A DNA stretch of 64,000 bases from CAWJFP01 sp963842155 (GCA_963842155.1 CAWJFP010000004.1:117673-181672), one strand, 5' to 3'. Counted from the stretch's first letter, positions 7,944 to 18,441 are shown. The notes: a model not told the origin generated them from the sequence alone. Program-made: numbers and translations.

Positions 7944-9146
7944 CTAATTGAGCGAGCCGCAGGCGCGCTGGATGCGGCGGCAGGCTTCCTCGAGGGTAGC
8001 GCTGTCGGTGGCGTAGGAGATGCGGAAATAGGGCGCAAGCCCGAAGGCCGAGCCCTGCACGACGGCGACCCCTTCCGCTTCCAGGAGATAGGTGACGAAG
8101 TCCTCGTCGCTCGCGATCGCCTTGCCCGCGGGCGTCTTGCGCCCGATGGTGCCGGCGCAGGAGGGATAGACATAGAAGGCGCCCTCCGGCTTGTGGCAGG
8201 AGATGCCCTTCGCCTGGTTGAGCATTGATACCACGAGGTCGCGCCGCTCCTGGAAGGCCTTGTTATGCTCGGCGATGAAGCCCTGCGGCCCCTCGAGCGC
8301 GGCGACCGCCGCCCATTGGCTGAGCGAGGAGGTGTGCGTCGTGCTTTGCGACTGCACGATGTTGATCGCGTCGATGAGCGGCTGCGGCCCGGCGCCGTAG
8401 CCCAGGCGCCAGCCGGTCATGCAGAAGGCCTTCGACACGCCGTTGACGGTGAGGGTGCGCTCATAGAGCGCGGGCTCGATCTGCGCCGCCGTGGAGAAGA
8501 CGAAGCCGTCATAGACGAGGTGCTCGTACATGTCGTCGGTCATCACCCAGACATGGGGATGGCGCTTGAGCACGGCACAGATCGCCTTGAGCTCGTCGCG
8601 CGTATAGGCCGCCCCGGTCGGGTTGCTCGGCGAGTTGAGGATGATCCATTTCGTGCGCGGCGTGATCGCGCGCTCGAGCGCCTCGGGCGCGAGCTTGAAG
8701 CCGGTCTTGGCCGGACAGGCAACGAAGACGGGCGTGCCCTCGCAAAGCAGCACCATGTCGGGATAGCTCACCCAATAGGGCGCAGGGATGATCACCTCGT
8801 CGCCCGCATTGAGGGTGGCGACGAAGGCGTTGTAGAGCACCTGCTTGCCGCCGCAACCCACCGTGATCTGCTCGGGCTTGTAGTCGAGTCCGTTCTCTCG
8901 TTTGAACTTGGCGGCGATGGCGCGCCTGAGCTCGATGATGCCGGCCACGTCGGTATATTTGGTGCGGCCCTTGCGCAGGGCCTCGATCGCCGCCGCCTTG
9001 ATATGCTCGGGCGTGTCGAAATCGGGCTCGCCCGCGCCGAGGCCGATCACGTCGCGGCCCTGCGCCTTGAGCGCGCGCGCCATGCTGGTCACGGCGACCG
9101 TCGGCGACGGCTTGATGCGGGCAAGACGCGCGGCAAGGAACGACAA
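7944..9146 (-). CDS. aspC: PLP-dependent aspartate aminotransferase
   Basis: A 400-residue class I/II (fold type I) aminotransferase. Recognisable features are the N-terminal substrate-closing loop (GLGAGEPDFDTP, residues 36-46), the NSPSNPTG motif (171-178), the cofactor-ring aspartate region (VMTDDMYEHL) and the PLP-binding Lys239 in NGVSKAFCMTGWRLGYG. This is the subgroup Ib aspartate/prephenate aminotransferase type common in alphaproteobacteria, which exchanges amino groups between aspartate (sometimes prephenate) and 2-oxoglutarate. Start TTG 9146 has AGGAG about 9 bases upstream and gives the standard MSFLA-R-L-x-x-I-K-PSPT N-terminus. It is convergent with the atp operon. Confidence 0.9.
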   Translation of the reverse strand: MSFLAARLARIKPSPTVAVTSMARALKAQGRDVIGLGAGEPDFDTPEHIKAAAIEALRKGRTKYTDVAGIIELRRAIAAKFKRENGLDYKPEQITVGCGGKQVLYNAFVATLNAGDEVIIPAPYWVSYPDMVLLCEGTPVFVACPAKTGFKLAPEALERAITPRTKWIILNSPSNPTGAAYTRDELKAICAVLKRHPHVWVMTDDMYEHLVYDGFVFSTAAQIEPALYERTLTVNGVSKAFCMTGWRLGYGAGPQPLIDAINIVQSQSTTHTSSLSQWAAVAALEGPQGFIAEHNKAFQERRDLVVSMLNQAKGISCHKPEGAFYVYPSCAGTIGRKTPAGKAIASDEDFVTYLLEAEGVAVVQGSAFGLAPYFRISYATDSATLEEACRRIQRACGSLN

Positions 9147-9260
9147 GGCGATGCACTCCTGGGATCGCGGGCGACGACGAAAGCGGGCAAGAAACTACGC
9201 CGCGCGGAGGCGGCGATCAAGGGCGACCGAGGGCGGCTTAGCGCCAGGATCGCCCGAAGA

Positions 9261-9851
9261 TCAGCGCTCGTCGACCCGCTTGAAGCGCCAGACGCTGGCA
9301 GGGGGAAGGTTGAGCCAGGCGCGGCCGGCGAACTCGCAAGCGAGGCCCCAGTCGGCGAGGCGCCGGCGCGAGATCGGGCTGTCGGGACCGTAGGTGAATT
9401 GGACGAAGACGCCGCCTTCCTCGAGGAGCGCGAAGGCCTGGTCGAGGACGCTGCGTTGCTGGCGCTTGGTCATGGCCAGCAAGGGCAGGCCCGAGACGAC
9501 CGCGGCGAGCCGCGTCACCCCGTTTTGGGCGAGCCCTTCGCGCAGCTTCTGCGCGTCCGCGCGCAGCACGATGGCGCCCGGGAAGCGGGTCGTCAGCATG
9601 GCGTGGAAGACCTTGTCGCGCTCGATTATGACGAGGCGCTCGGGCGGGACGCCGCGCGCAAGGATCGCCGCCGTGATGGCGCCCGTGCCGGCGCCGAGCT
9701 CGAGCACCGGCGCCTCGCGGCCCGGATCGACCTGCCGCGCCATGAGCCGCGCGAGTGCCGCGCCGCTCGGGGTGACCGACGCCATGCGCAACGGATCGCG
9801 CAGCCAGCGCGCAAAAAAAATGCCGTCTTCTTTGGCGAGAAGCCTAGCCAT
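9261..9851 (-). CDS. Class I SAM-dependent methyltransferase (PmtA-like)
   Basis: A 196-residue single-domain Rossmann methyltransferase. The SAM-binding motif I is at residues 49-60 (V-L-E-L-G-A-G-T-G-A-I-T), followed by an acidic 'IIERD' strand end that would hold the ribose hydroxyls, and VVSGLPLLAM in place of the N-P-P-Y loop. Size and the preceding 'F...W..P...ASVTPSG..LA' segment resemble PmtA-type phosphatidylethanolamine N-methyltransferases and KsgA-like enzymes. The phospholipid assignment is inference; rRNA or small-molecule substrates remain possible. The start ATG 9851 is the only one that preserves the N-terminal helix. The gap before the divergent 10060 gene is AT-rich. Confidence 0.75.
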   Translation of the reverse strand: MARLLAKEDGIFFARWLRDPLRMASVTPSGAALARLMARQVDPGREAPVLELGAGTGAITAAILARGVPPERLVIIERDKVFHAMLTTRFPGAIVLRADAQKLREGLAQNGVTRLAAVVSGLPLLAMTKRQQRSVLDQAFALLEEGGVFVQFTYGPDSPISRRRLADWGLACEFAGRAWLNLPPASVWRFKRVDER

Positions 9852-10059
9852 GGCTCATTCTCGCATATCCGCGCGCCCAGGTCCAAACGCTCCCCAATTC
9901 TTCCTAACGGATTGTTCATGATCACTAATTTATTATCATGACCTCTTGCGGCCATCGCGGATCTGTCTTATTTGCAACAAATTCGCAGGGCATAAGGCCG
10001 ACTGTGCGTAGCAGAGCCAGCGTTTACTCAGAGACAATTCCGAAGGCAGATCCAGAGAC

Positions 10060-10236
10060 ATGAGCGAGAGAGTAGAGATCGAGCAAGACCCGTGGCGTGG
10101 GCCGCGGGAATTCGCCGAGCGCCTGGTGCGCGACCTCGGCTTCGAAGACGCGGCGGACGCCTGCCGGCGCAATGGCTGGCAGGGCGTGCTGCAGCTGGTG
10201 CTGGACCAGCAGGCGCGGGCCGAAGAGCCGCGCTGA
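10060..10236 (+). CDS. Small conserved-looking protein of unknown function (58 residues)
   Basis: ATG at 10060 to TGA at 10236 encodes a 58-residue, soluble, probably helical protein with two basic/acidic amphipathic helices (around EFAERLVRDLGFEDAADACR and GWQGVLQLVLDQ). No signal peptide, membrane segment or metal motif is visible. It lies 123 bases before uvrB and has a modest AAGG-like ribosome binding site. Codon use has the strong third-position GC bias of the neighbouring genes, which supports it as real coding sequence. I do not recognise the family and assign no function. Confidence 0.5.
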   Translation: MSERVEIEQDPWRGPREFAERLVRDLGFEDAADACRRNGWQGVLQLVLDQQARAEEPR

Positions 10237-10347
10237 AGGCGGGAGCCCCCCGGCCTTCTCCCCCGGGAAGCTGATCGAGGCGTTGAAGCGCTGCCGGCAG
10301 CGGGAAGCTCCAGTTGATCCCCCTCGCGCGCGGCGCGGCGCGCCCCA

Positions 10348-10353
10348 TATAAT
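10348..10353 (+). promoter_or_regulatory. TATAAT -10 element directly before uvrB
   Basis: A perfect TATAAT ends six bases before the GTG start of uvrB, so transcription would begin at or next to the start codon and give a leaderless mRNA. No good -35 hexamer lies at the right distance, and no Shine-Dalgarno sequence is present. The same arrangement occurs before the response regulator at 15495. Confidence 0.4.
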
Positions 10354-10359
10354 ATCCTC

Positions 10360-12532
<2,173 letters not shown>

Positions 12533-12612
12533 GACTGCGCCGAGGCTGTCCGGTCAAGCTGCCGCCATGATCGAAAAGAAGTCTCCGCGCGCCGTCTCAT
12601 GCCCAAGCCGTC

Positions 12613-12636
12613 ATGGCCGGCCCCTGTGCCGGCCAT
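12613..12636. repeat. Intergenic palindrome (ATGGCCGGC ... GCCGGCCAT)
   Basis: A perfect 9-base inverted repeat with a 6-base loop (CCCTGT) in the 250-base gap after uvrB. It is embedded in 'CGTCATGGCC...GGCCATCCACG', which resembles a dispersed intergenic repeat common in alphaproteobacterial genomes. It could also serve as a hairpin between the convergent uvrB and 2OG-oxygenase genes. The rest of the gap shows nothing else I can identify. Confidence 0.5.
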
Positions 12637-12783
12637 CCACGCCTTCCCCTCGGACTTAAGAAAGACCTGCGCGACTGGACCCTGGGGGCCCGGTGGCGAC
12701 GCATTTTTCTGAATTGGCGGCCGACTTCGCAACGAAGCTGCGGGAAGCGGACAGCCTAGAAACGGCCTGTCGATGCCTCCTTG

Positions 12784-13398
12784 CTACGCCGCCCGTTTGA
12801 GCCAGGCGGAGAAGCGGTGGCGCGCCAGGTCCCAGAAGACCTGCGCGCGGCTCGTCACCCAATTGAGCTGCAATACCCGACGCGGCCCGTAAAACGGCTT
12901 GTGGCCGTGGTAGGAGCGTTCGCTGCGTCGGAAGGCGACAGCGAGGCCGCCTTCGGGCGGCACCTCGACGACGTAGTCCTCTATGTCCGCGGGCGAGCGC
13001 AGCAGGCGCAGCCGTCCGCCTTGCGCCTCCCAGGGGTCGTTGAGATAGATCAGCATGGTGATGAGCTTGCTCTTCGAATCGGTATGAATGTAGCCGTCGC
13101 GCTCGCCGCTCTGCCCGCGCACGGTGACGATGGTCGGCCGGCGCTCGAGGTCGATGCCGAACTTGGCCTCGACGGCGTGGCGCAGCTCGGCGCCCTCGAG
13201 CTCCGCCAACAGCGCGCCGAAGTCCGCGCCATAGTCGAGCTCGTTCGTCGGATAGCTCCCCAGGCCGGGGATGGCGGGGAAATTGTCGCGGATCGCCGGC
13301 AACGCTTCGTCGCGCAGGAAGCCGGGCACCACGACATGCTCGAAAGGATCGATCGCGAGCGGCGTCTCGGCGAAGCGCGTGAAGTCGATAAAGCTCAT
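12784..13398 (-). CDS. 2OG-Fe(II) oxygenase family protein
   Basis: A 204-residue protein with the prolyl-4-hydroxylase-like double-stranded beta-helix. Iron ligands are visible as H105-x-D107 (YIHTDSKSK) and a distal histidine in RSYHGHKPF (164 or 166), followed by an arginine (G-P-R-R) suited to bind the 2-oxoglutarate carboxylate. It would hydroxylate or otherwise oxidise an unknown substrate using O2, Fe(II) and 2-oxoglutarate. No signal peptide. In other proteobacteria this subfamily often occurs near sugar-modification genes, but nothing nearby points to a substrate here. It is convergent with uvrB and 80 bases upstream of the kinase gene's stop, on the same strand. Confidence 0.82.
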   Translation of the reverse strand: MSFIDFTRFAETPLAIDPFEHVVVPGFLRDEALPAIRDNFPAIPGLGSYPTNELDYGADFGALLAELEGAELRHAVEAKFGIDLERRPTIVTVRGQSGERDGYIHTDSKSKLITMLIYLNDPWEAQGGRLRLLRSPADIEDYVVEVPPEGGLAVAFRRSERSYHGHKPFYGPRRVLQLNWVTSRAQVFWDLARHRFSAWLKRAA

Positions 13399-13477
13399 GG
13401 ACCTGGCTCCGAAATCGCACGCTTATAGCAGCCGGGGCGCCCGCGGGGGAGCGTGAAATCGCCGCAGCCTCGCGTCG

Positions 13478-14806
13478 CTAGATCGGCAGGCGCAGCCGCG
13501 CGCGCAGGCCCCCCATGGGCAAATCGTCGAGCTGCAGCTCGCCGCCATGGCCCCGCACCACGTCGCGGGCGATGGTGAGGCCGAGTCCCACGCCGCCCGT
13601 CTCGAGGTTGCGCGACGGCTCGAGCCGATAGAAGGGGCGAAACACGGCCTCGCGCTCGCCCGCCGGGATGCCGGGTCCGTCATCGTCGACCAGGATCTCG
13701 ACCGCGTCGTTGCGCCGCCCGGCGCGCACCTGCACATGCTGGCCGTAACGCGCCGCGTTGGAAAGGAGATTGCCCATGCAGCGCTTGAAGGCGTCGAAGC
13801 GTACCGGGACCATGAGATGCTCCTCGGCTTGGAGATCGATCTGCGCCCCCTCGCGCCGCGCGCCGCTCACCACCTGGGCGAGAAGCGCCGAGATGTCGTG
13901 TGGCTCGGGCGGCCCCGTCCCCTCGCCGCGCGCGAAGGCGAGATAGCCCTCGACCATGCGCTCCATCTCCGTCACGTCGTCCTTTAGCTCGTCGAACTCG
14001 GCGCGCTTGCCCAGCATGGCGAGCTGCAGCTTCATGCGCGTGAGGGGCGTGCGCAGATCGTGCGAGACGCCGGCCAGCATCTCCGTGCGCTGGGCGATCT
14101 GGCGCTTGATGCGGTCGCGCATCTCGATGAAGGCCTCCGCCGCCTGGCGCACCTCCGAGGCGCCCGAGGGCCGATAGCCCGGCACCTCGCGTCCCTTGCC
14201 GAAGCTTTTGGCGGCGGCGGCGAGACGGCAAATCGGCCGCACCTGGTTGCGCATGAAGAGGGTGGCGATCGCGAACAGCACCAAGGACGAGCCCACCATC
14301 CAAAGCACGAAGATATAGGTGGTGGCGCTGAAGAGCCGCTTGCGCGAGGTGGTGGCGACCAGCACGCCGTCGGGGAGCTGCACCTTGATCTCGAGGTCGC
14401 GGTCGACCTCGGCCGTGTCGACATTGAAGGGGCGCTCGATGCGCTCCTGCAACATGGGCGTCAGCATGCGCTCGACCTCGTCGGGGTCGTGCTGCGGTCC
14501 GTCGCCCGGCAGCTTGGCACCGGGCTCGAGGCGGAGCCGCAGCGCCATGCGCGACTCGGCATTGTCGATCATCCAGCGCCGGTCGGCGGGATCGGGGTGG
14601 TCCTCGATATAGTTCACCGCCAGCGCCACGTCGCCCGCGAGGGTGCGCGCGAGGCCCTGGGTCACGGTGCTCCAATGGCGCTCGTAGAAGACGAAGGTGG
14701 CGATGACTTGCAAGAGCACGAGCGGCGTCACCAGGATGAGCACCGAGCGCCCGAGCAGGCTTTTCGGCAGAAATCGCTTGAGCCGCGTCACCCTGCCCTC
14801 TCTCAA
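13478..14806 (-). CDS. EnvZ-like membrane sensor histidine kinase
   Basis: A 442-residue kinase: transmembrane helix 1 (about 19-40), a periplasmic domain of roughly 120 residues, transmembrane helix 2 (about 162-184), HAMP, then the dimerisation/phosphoacceptor helix with His249 (AGVSHDLRTPLTRMKL) and an HATPase domain (N-box ending NLLSNAARYG, then VDDDGPGIP and GGVGLGLTIARDVV). The HDLRTPLTRMKLQLAML pattern is that of EnvZ. The frame opens with TTG 14806, overlapping the regulator stop as TTGA; GTG 14791 with GGGCAGG before it is an equally good start. Translational coupling to the regulator is likely. The signal sensed cannot be read from the sequence. Confidence 0.9.
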   Translation of the reverse strand: MREGRVTRLKRFLPKSLLGRSVLILVTPLVLLQVIATFVFYERHWSTVTQGLARTLAGDVALAVNYIEDHPDPADRRWMIDNAESRMALRLRLEPGAKLPGDGPQHDPDEVERMLTPMLQERIERPFNVDTAEVDRDLEIKVQLPDGVLVATTSRKRLFSATTYIFVLWMVGSSLVLFAIATLFMRNQVRPICRLAAAAKSFGKGREVPGYRPSGASEVRQAAEAFIEMRDRIKRQIAQRTEMLAGVSHDLRTPLTRMKLQLAMLGKRAEFDELKDDVTEMERMVEGYLAFARGEGTGPPEPHDISALLAQVVSGARREGAQIDLQAEEHLMVPVRFDAFKRCMGNLLSNAARYGQHVQVRAGRRNDAVEILVDDDGPGIPAGEREAVFRPFYRLEPSRNLETGGVGLGLTIARDVVRGHGGELQLDDLPMGGLRARLRLPI

Positions 14807-15495
14807 TCCGGCCGCAGCAGATAGCCCTTGCCGCGCATCGTCTGGATATAACGCGGCATGCGCGGATCGGGCTCGATCTTGCGGCGCAGGCGGGCGACTT
14901 GCACATCGACCGTGCGCAGGCTGCCGGCGAGCCGGCTCTCGGCGAGGAGGCGCTCGCGCTCGACCGGCTCGCCGGCATGGCTCGCCAGCACCTTGAGCAG
15001 GCGCGCCTCGCCCGAGGTGATGCGGACCGGCCGCCCGCGCCGGCTCAAGGCCTCGCGCTTGAGATCGAAGGCGAAGGGCCCGAGATGGACGTGGCTCGCG
15101 GGCTCGAGCGCTGCCGGCGCCGGAACGCGGGCCAGAATGCGCCTTATGCGCAGCACCAGCTCGCGCGGCTCGAAGGGCTTGCCCAGATAGTCGTCCGCGC
15201 CGCGCTCGAGACCGCCGATGCGGTCCTCGGGCTCGGCCATCGCCGTCAGCATGAGGATCGGCACGCTGCTCTTGAGCCGCAGCTCCTCGGCGAACTCGAA
15301 GCCGTTCTGTCCGGGCATCATGACGTCGAGCACGATGAGATCGAAGGTCAGGCTCTCGAGCCGCGCCCAGGCCTCGCGGGCGTCGCTCGCCGCGGTAACG
15401 CGGAAGCCGTTCTCGGCGAGGTAGCGGCGCAGCAGCTCGCGCAGCCGCTTGTCGTCGTCGATCACCAGAATATGGGGCCGCTCGCCGCTTTCCAT
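14803..15495 (-). CDS. OmpR-family response regulator (PetR-like)
   Basis: A 230-residue regulator: receiver domain with the acidic pocket D13-D14-D15, phosphoacceptor Asp57 (VLDVMMPGQNG) and conserved Lys in YLGKPFEP, then an OmpR winged helix ending QTMRGKGYLLRPD. It lies between a MarR regulator and an EnvZ-like kinase, all on the minus strand. The MarR-OmpR pair beside ilvE matches the petP-petR arrangement described in Rhodobacter, where the pair is needed for growth and expression of cytochrome bc1; here petABC is 33 kb away. The PetR label is inference from order and family. Its start codon is directly preceded by a TATAAT box, suggesting a leaderless transcript. Confidence 0.88.
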   Translation of the reverse strand: MESGERPHILVIDDDKRLRELLRRYLAENGFRVTAASDAREAWARLESLTFDLIVLDVMMPGQNGFEFAEELRLKSSVPILMLTAMAEPEDRIGGLERGADDYLGKPFEPRELVLRIRRILARVPAPAALEPASHVHLGPFAFDLKREALSRRGRPVRITSGEARLLKVLASHAGEPVERERLLAESRLAGSLRTVDVQVARLRRKIEPDPRMPRYIQTMRGKGYLLRPD

Positions 15496-15501
15496 GGCGC
15501 G

Positions 15502-15507
15502 ATTATA
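15502..15507 (-). promoter_or_regulatory. TATAAT -10 element directly before the OmpR-type regulator
   Basis: On the minus strand, TATAAT (15507 to 15502) ends six bases before the ATG at 15495. Transcription starting 6-7 bases below the -10 would begin on the start codon. No Shine-Dalgarno sequence lies between. This matches the arrangement seen at uvrB. Confidence 0.42.
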
Positions 15508-15533
15508 GCAGAGCGCGGCGGCCGTAGGGGTGG

Positions 15534-16020
15534 TCAGCGCGGCGAGCGGAAGCGCGCCTGATCGCGCTCGTTGATGAGATGGAGCAGCACCTGGCGGAAA
15601 CCCTCCACCGCGTCGGCGCCGGCGTTGCGGAAAGCGCGCGCCACGCGCTCGCGCTGGCGGGCGGTGAGCGCCTGCTCGAGCTCGACGCCGGCCGCGGTCA
15701 AGCTGAGGCGGCGCTGGCGCCGGTCGCTGGGGCCGGGGCGCTGCGCGACGATGTCCTCGCGCACGAGCTGGCCCAGCACGCGCGACAGGCTCTGCTTGGT
15801 GATGCGCAGGATGTTCAGAAGCTCGGTCACGCTGATGCCGGGATAGCGGCCGACGAAATAGATCACGCGGTGATGGGCGCGCCCGAAATCATGCTTGGCG
15901 AGCAGCACGTCGGGGTCGGCGGTGAAGTCGCGATAGGCGAAGAACAGCATCTCCATGCCGCGCCGGAGCTCCTCCTCGCGCAGGAAGAGCTGGCGAAAGC
16001 CGGGCTTTAAGTCAGTCATG
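15534..16020 (-). CDS. MarR-family transcriptional regulator (PetP-like)
   Basis: A 162-residue winged-helix regulator. The DNA-binding region reads PGISVTELLNILRITKQSLSRVLGQLV, with the recognition helix on KQSLSRVL, followed by the basic wing P-S-D-R-R-Q-R-R-L-S-L-T. Flanking helices mediate dimerisation, as in MarR proteins. I start it at ATG 16020 (M-T-D-L-K-P-G); the frame is open further upstream but enters the divergent ilvE promoter region. It is divergent from ilvE with a 96-base gap, so one operator could control both. It sits directly upstream of the OmpR-type regulator, like PetP beside PetR. Confidence 0.85.
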
Positions 16021-16049
16021 TTGACGTATATGCCGCCAAATGCTACCAA
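16021..16049 (+). promoter_or_regulatory. Possible ilvE promoter in the divergent MarR/ilvE gap
   Basis: TTGACG at 16021-16026, a 17-base spacer and TACCAA at 16044-16049. The -35 matches 5 of 6 consensus positions and the -10 only 3. It abuts the MarR start codon, so regulator binding here could affect both directions. Tentative. Confidence 0.3.
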
Positions 16050-16116
16050 AAGCAACAGCAGCGCTGGCCCGAGAGGCGCCGGCGCCGCGATGACCGCAGC
16101 AACGGAAGCTCTCGCC

Positions 16117-17010
16117 ATGACCCTCATGCCCTATGACGACCGCGACGGGTTCATCTGGTTCGACGGCCGGATGGTGCCCTGGCGTGACGCCAAGATCCAT
16201 GTGCTGACGCATGCGCTGCATTATGCGAGCTGCGTCTTCGAGGGCGAGCGCGTCTATGGCGGCACGATCTTCAAGCTGACGGAGCATAGCGAGCGGCTGG
16301 TCGAATCGGCCCGCCTCCTCGATTTCGAGATACCCTGGTCCGTCGCCGAGATCGACAAGGCCTGCAACGACGTCATCTCCGCCAACAAGATCGAGGACGG
16401 CTATGTGCGCCCGTTGGCCTGGCGCGGCGCCGAGATGATGGGCGTCTCGGCGCAGCAGAGCAAAATCCACCTCGCCGTCGCGACCTGGACATGGCCCTCC
16501 TATTTTTCGCCCGAGGCGCGGCTCAAGGGCATCCGGCTGGGCTGGGCGAAATATGCCCGGCCCGCGCCCAATACCGCGCCGGTCAAGAGCAAGGCCGCCG
16601 GCCTCTACATGATCTGCACCATCAGCAAGCACGGGGCCGAGCGCGAGGGCTACGCAGACGCGCTCATGCTGGATTGGCGCGGGCGCATCGCCGAGGCGAC
16701 GGGCGCCAACATCTTCCTGGTGCAGGGCGGCGAGCTGCATACGCCGACGCCCGATTGCTTCCTCAACGGCATCACGCGGCGCACCGTGATCGGCCTTGCC
16801 CGCGACCGTCAGATCAAGGTGAACGAGCGCGCCATCATGCCCGAGGAGCTCGCGCGCACCGACGAGGTGTTCATCTGCGGCACGGCCGCCGAGATCACGC
16901 CGGTGGCGGAGATCGGCGACCACAAGTTCAAGGTGGGGCCCGTCACCCGCCAGCTCCTCGAGGATTTCGACAAGCTGGTGCGCGTCTGGGGCAAGAAGGA
17001 AGCGGCCTGA
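16117..17010 (+). CDS. ilvE: Branched-chain amino acid aminotransferase
   Basis: A 297-residue fold-type IV PLP enzyme. It begins MTLMPYDDRDGFIWFDGRMV, the usual alphaproteobacterial N-terminus, has HVLTHALHYASCVFEGERVYGG, the likely PLP lysine (Lys159 in PVKSKAAGLYM), and the glycine/threonine phosphate loop ITRRTVIGLARD with EVFICGTAAEITPV. It exchanges amino groups between Leu, Ile or Val and 2-oxoglutarate. ATG 16117 fits homologues best, with GGAAG 9 bases upstream; an in-frame ATG at 16090 is possible. It is convergent with copD, with a gap of only 2 bases. Confidence 0.92.
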   Translation: MTLMPYDDRDGFIWFDGRMVPWRDAKIHVLTHALHYASCVFEGERVYGGTIFKLTEHSERLVESARLLDFEIPWSVAEIDKACNDVISANKIEDGYVRPLAWRGAEMMGVSAQQSKIHLAVATWTWPSYFSPEARLKGIRLGWAKYARPAPNTAPVKSKAAGLYMICTISKHGAEREGYADALMLDWRGRIAEATGANIFLVQGGELHTPTPDCFLNGITRRTVIGLARDRQIKVNERAIMPEELARTDEVFICGTAAEITPVAEIGDHKFKVGPVTRQLLEDFDKLVRVWGKKEAA

Positions 17011-17012
17011 GG

Positions 17013-17990
17013 CTATCCCACCGGCGGCGTGGGCGCGGCGGCCACGAGCGCGCCCACCACGAGCAGCACGAGAACGGCGAGCGTCATCTCGAGTGCGATA
17101 TTGCGGCGCAGCCGGCGCAGCGCCGCCGCCTGCTCCGCGGCGGTGACCCTTCTGTCGCCGAGCTTGGGCGTCTCGCGCAGCAGGTTCCGCCCCGCCAGCA
17201 GGAGCATCACCAGAAAGAGCGCGAGCTTGAGCGCGAGAAGCCGGCCATGGCGGCTTTCGACCAGCGCCGAGACGCGGCCGATTGTGTACCAGCTATTGAT
17301 CAGCCCGCTCGCGATGATCGCCGCCACGCTCACGAGCCCCAGCGCCGAATAGCGCCGCGCCAGCGCAAAGGCGAGGGCAAGGCCGGACAGGTCGCTTCGC
17401 TCGGGCGCGCGGCTCAGCGCGAGGAACAGCAAGGGCAGCGAGCCGAGCCAGGCGCCGAAGGCGAGAAGATGGATCATGTCGGCGGCGAGATGCCGGCCGT
17501 GCGCGGGGCCCTCTTCTGCATTGGCATGGCCGGTAAGCGCGATGGTCGCGAGCAGGGCTGTCGCGAGGAGAAGTGCGGCGAGCGAGGCAAGGCCGCCGCC
17601 CGTCGGGCCGGCCCGATCCCGCGCGAGAAGGAAAGCCAAAATCAGCAAGGCGAGAAGCCCGAGCCGCCAGAGTGCTATGGCGCCGAAGCTCGTCTGGCCC
17701 AGCACCGTTCCCAGTAGCGCGGGCGAGACCGCCCCGGCGAGCGGCGTATCCGCCATGACGGCGGCGACGCTCCAGAGCCAGAGAAGACCGCTCGCCAGCG
17801 CGAGGATGAGGCTCGCGGCGACGATGACCCGCTGACGTCGCAGCAGCGTCCGCCAGGCTTCCCCGTCGCTCGCGGTGGCGCGAAAGGCGGGCCGGGCCAC
17901 CGCGGCCATGAAGAGGCAGCTGCCGAAGAGCAAGCCCGCCGCAAGATAATGCAGGCTGCGGGCAAGATCGCCCAGAAGTGCCGCGCCCAT
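17013..17990 (-). CDS. copD: CopD family copper-resistance membrane protein
   Basis: A 325-residue inner-membrane protein with about eight hydrophobic helices. Landmarks are the early SLHYLAAGLLFGSCLFMAA helix, a TGHANAEEGPAHGRHLAADMIHLLAFGAWLGS segment whose histidines are conserved in CopD, and a late SGLINSWYTIGRVSALVESRHGRLLALKLALF region. CopD works with periplasmic CopC to move copper across the inner membrane, or to supply copper to cuproenzymes. copC lies immediately upstream (start of copD 26 bases after the copC stop), so the two form one transcript, probably together with the two unknown genes further upstream. Confidence 0.88.
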   Translation of the reverse strand: MGAALLGDLARSLHYLAAGLLFGSCLFMAAVARPAFRATASDGEAWRTLLRRQRVIVAASLILALASGLLWLWSVAAVMADTPLAGAVSPALLGTVLGQTSFGAIALWRLGLLALLILAFLLARDRAGPTGGGLASLAALLLATALLATIALTGHANAEEGPAHGRHLAADMIHLLAFGAWLGSLPLLFLALSRAPERSDLSGLALAFALARRYSALGLVSVAAIIASGLINSWYTIGRVSALVESRHGRLLALKLALFLVMLLLAGRNLLRETPKLGDRRVTAAEQAAALRRLRRNIALEMTLAVLVLLVVGALVAAAPTPPVG

Positions 17991-18016
17991 CGCTCAATCC
18001 TCGCGCAAACCCGCGG

Positions 18017-18396
18017 TCATGGCGCGACGGTGAAGCTGAAGGTTCCCGTCGTGCGATGGGTGTCGACCGAGACGACCTGCCAGCTCACGCTATAGATGCC
18101 GGGCGCGAGTTGCGGCAACGCGATCTCGAGATGCGCCTTGTCGTTGGGATCGGCCGCCAGCGGGCCGATCGCGACCGGCTGACCGTCGGCGCCTTTGACC
18201 GTCACCTTGCAGAAGGCGGGCTCGACCGCCTCGGTAAACCAGAGCTCGAGCTTGGGCGGCGAGCCTGCACCGTGCTGCCGACGGCGGGGTTGGCATGGGA
18301 GAGGAAGGCATGGGCGAGAGCCGCGTTCGCGCCGGCGAAGAGCGCCGGACCGGCAAGGAGCAAAGCGGCGAGCAGCGGAAGGATGATGCGTTTCAT
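18017..18396 (-). CDS. copC: Periplasmic copper-binding protein CopC, broken by a -1 frameshift
   Basis: A signal peptide and mature start (MKRIILPLLAALLLAGPALF, then AHAFLSHANPAVGSTV) lie in one frame from ATG 18396, which has GGAG upstream. The remaining domain (PPKLELWFTEAVEPAFCKV ... SVSWQVVSVDTHRTTGTFSF) lies in another frame and ends at 18017. One base added near 18260-18268 gives a normal 126-residue CopC. The protein is a small cupredoxin-like beta barrel; the histidine after the signal cleavage site and those in VDTHRTTG are typical copper ligands. It supplies CopD. The single lost base may be an assembly error; otherwise the gene is dead while its partner copD is intact. Confidence 0.85.
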
Positions 18397-18441
18397 GGTC
18401 GGTTCTCCAACAGAAGTTTGCCGGGCGCGATGGAGAGACGC

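Noticed and set aside
8265..9941. A 558-codon frame antisense to aspC and the methyltransferase
   Set aside because: Spans two real genes and the gap between them; composition is typical of a shadow.
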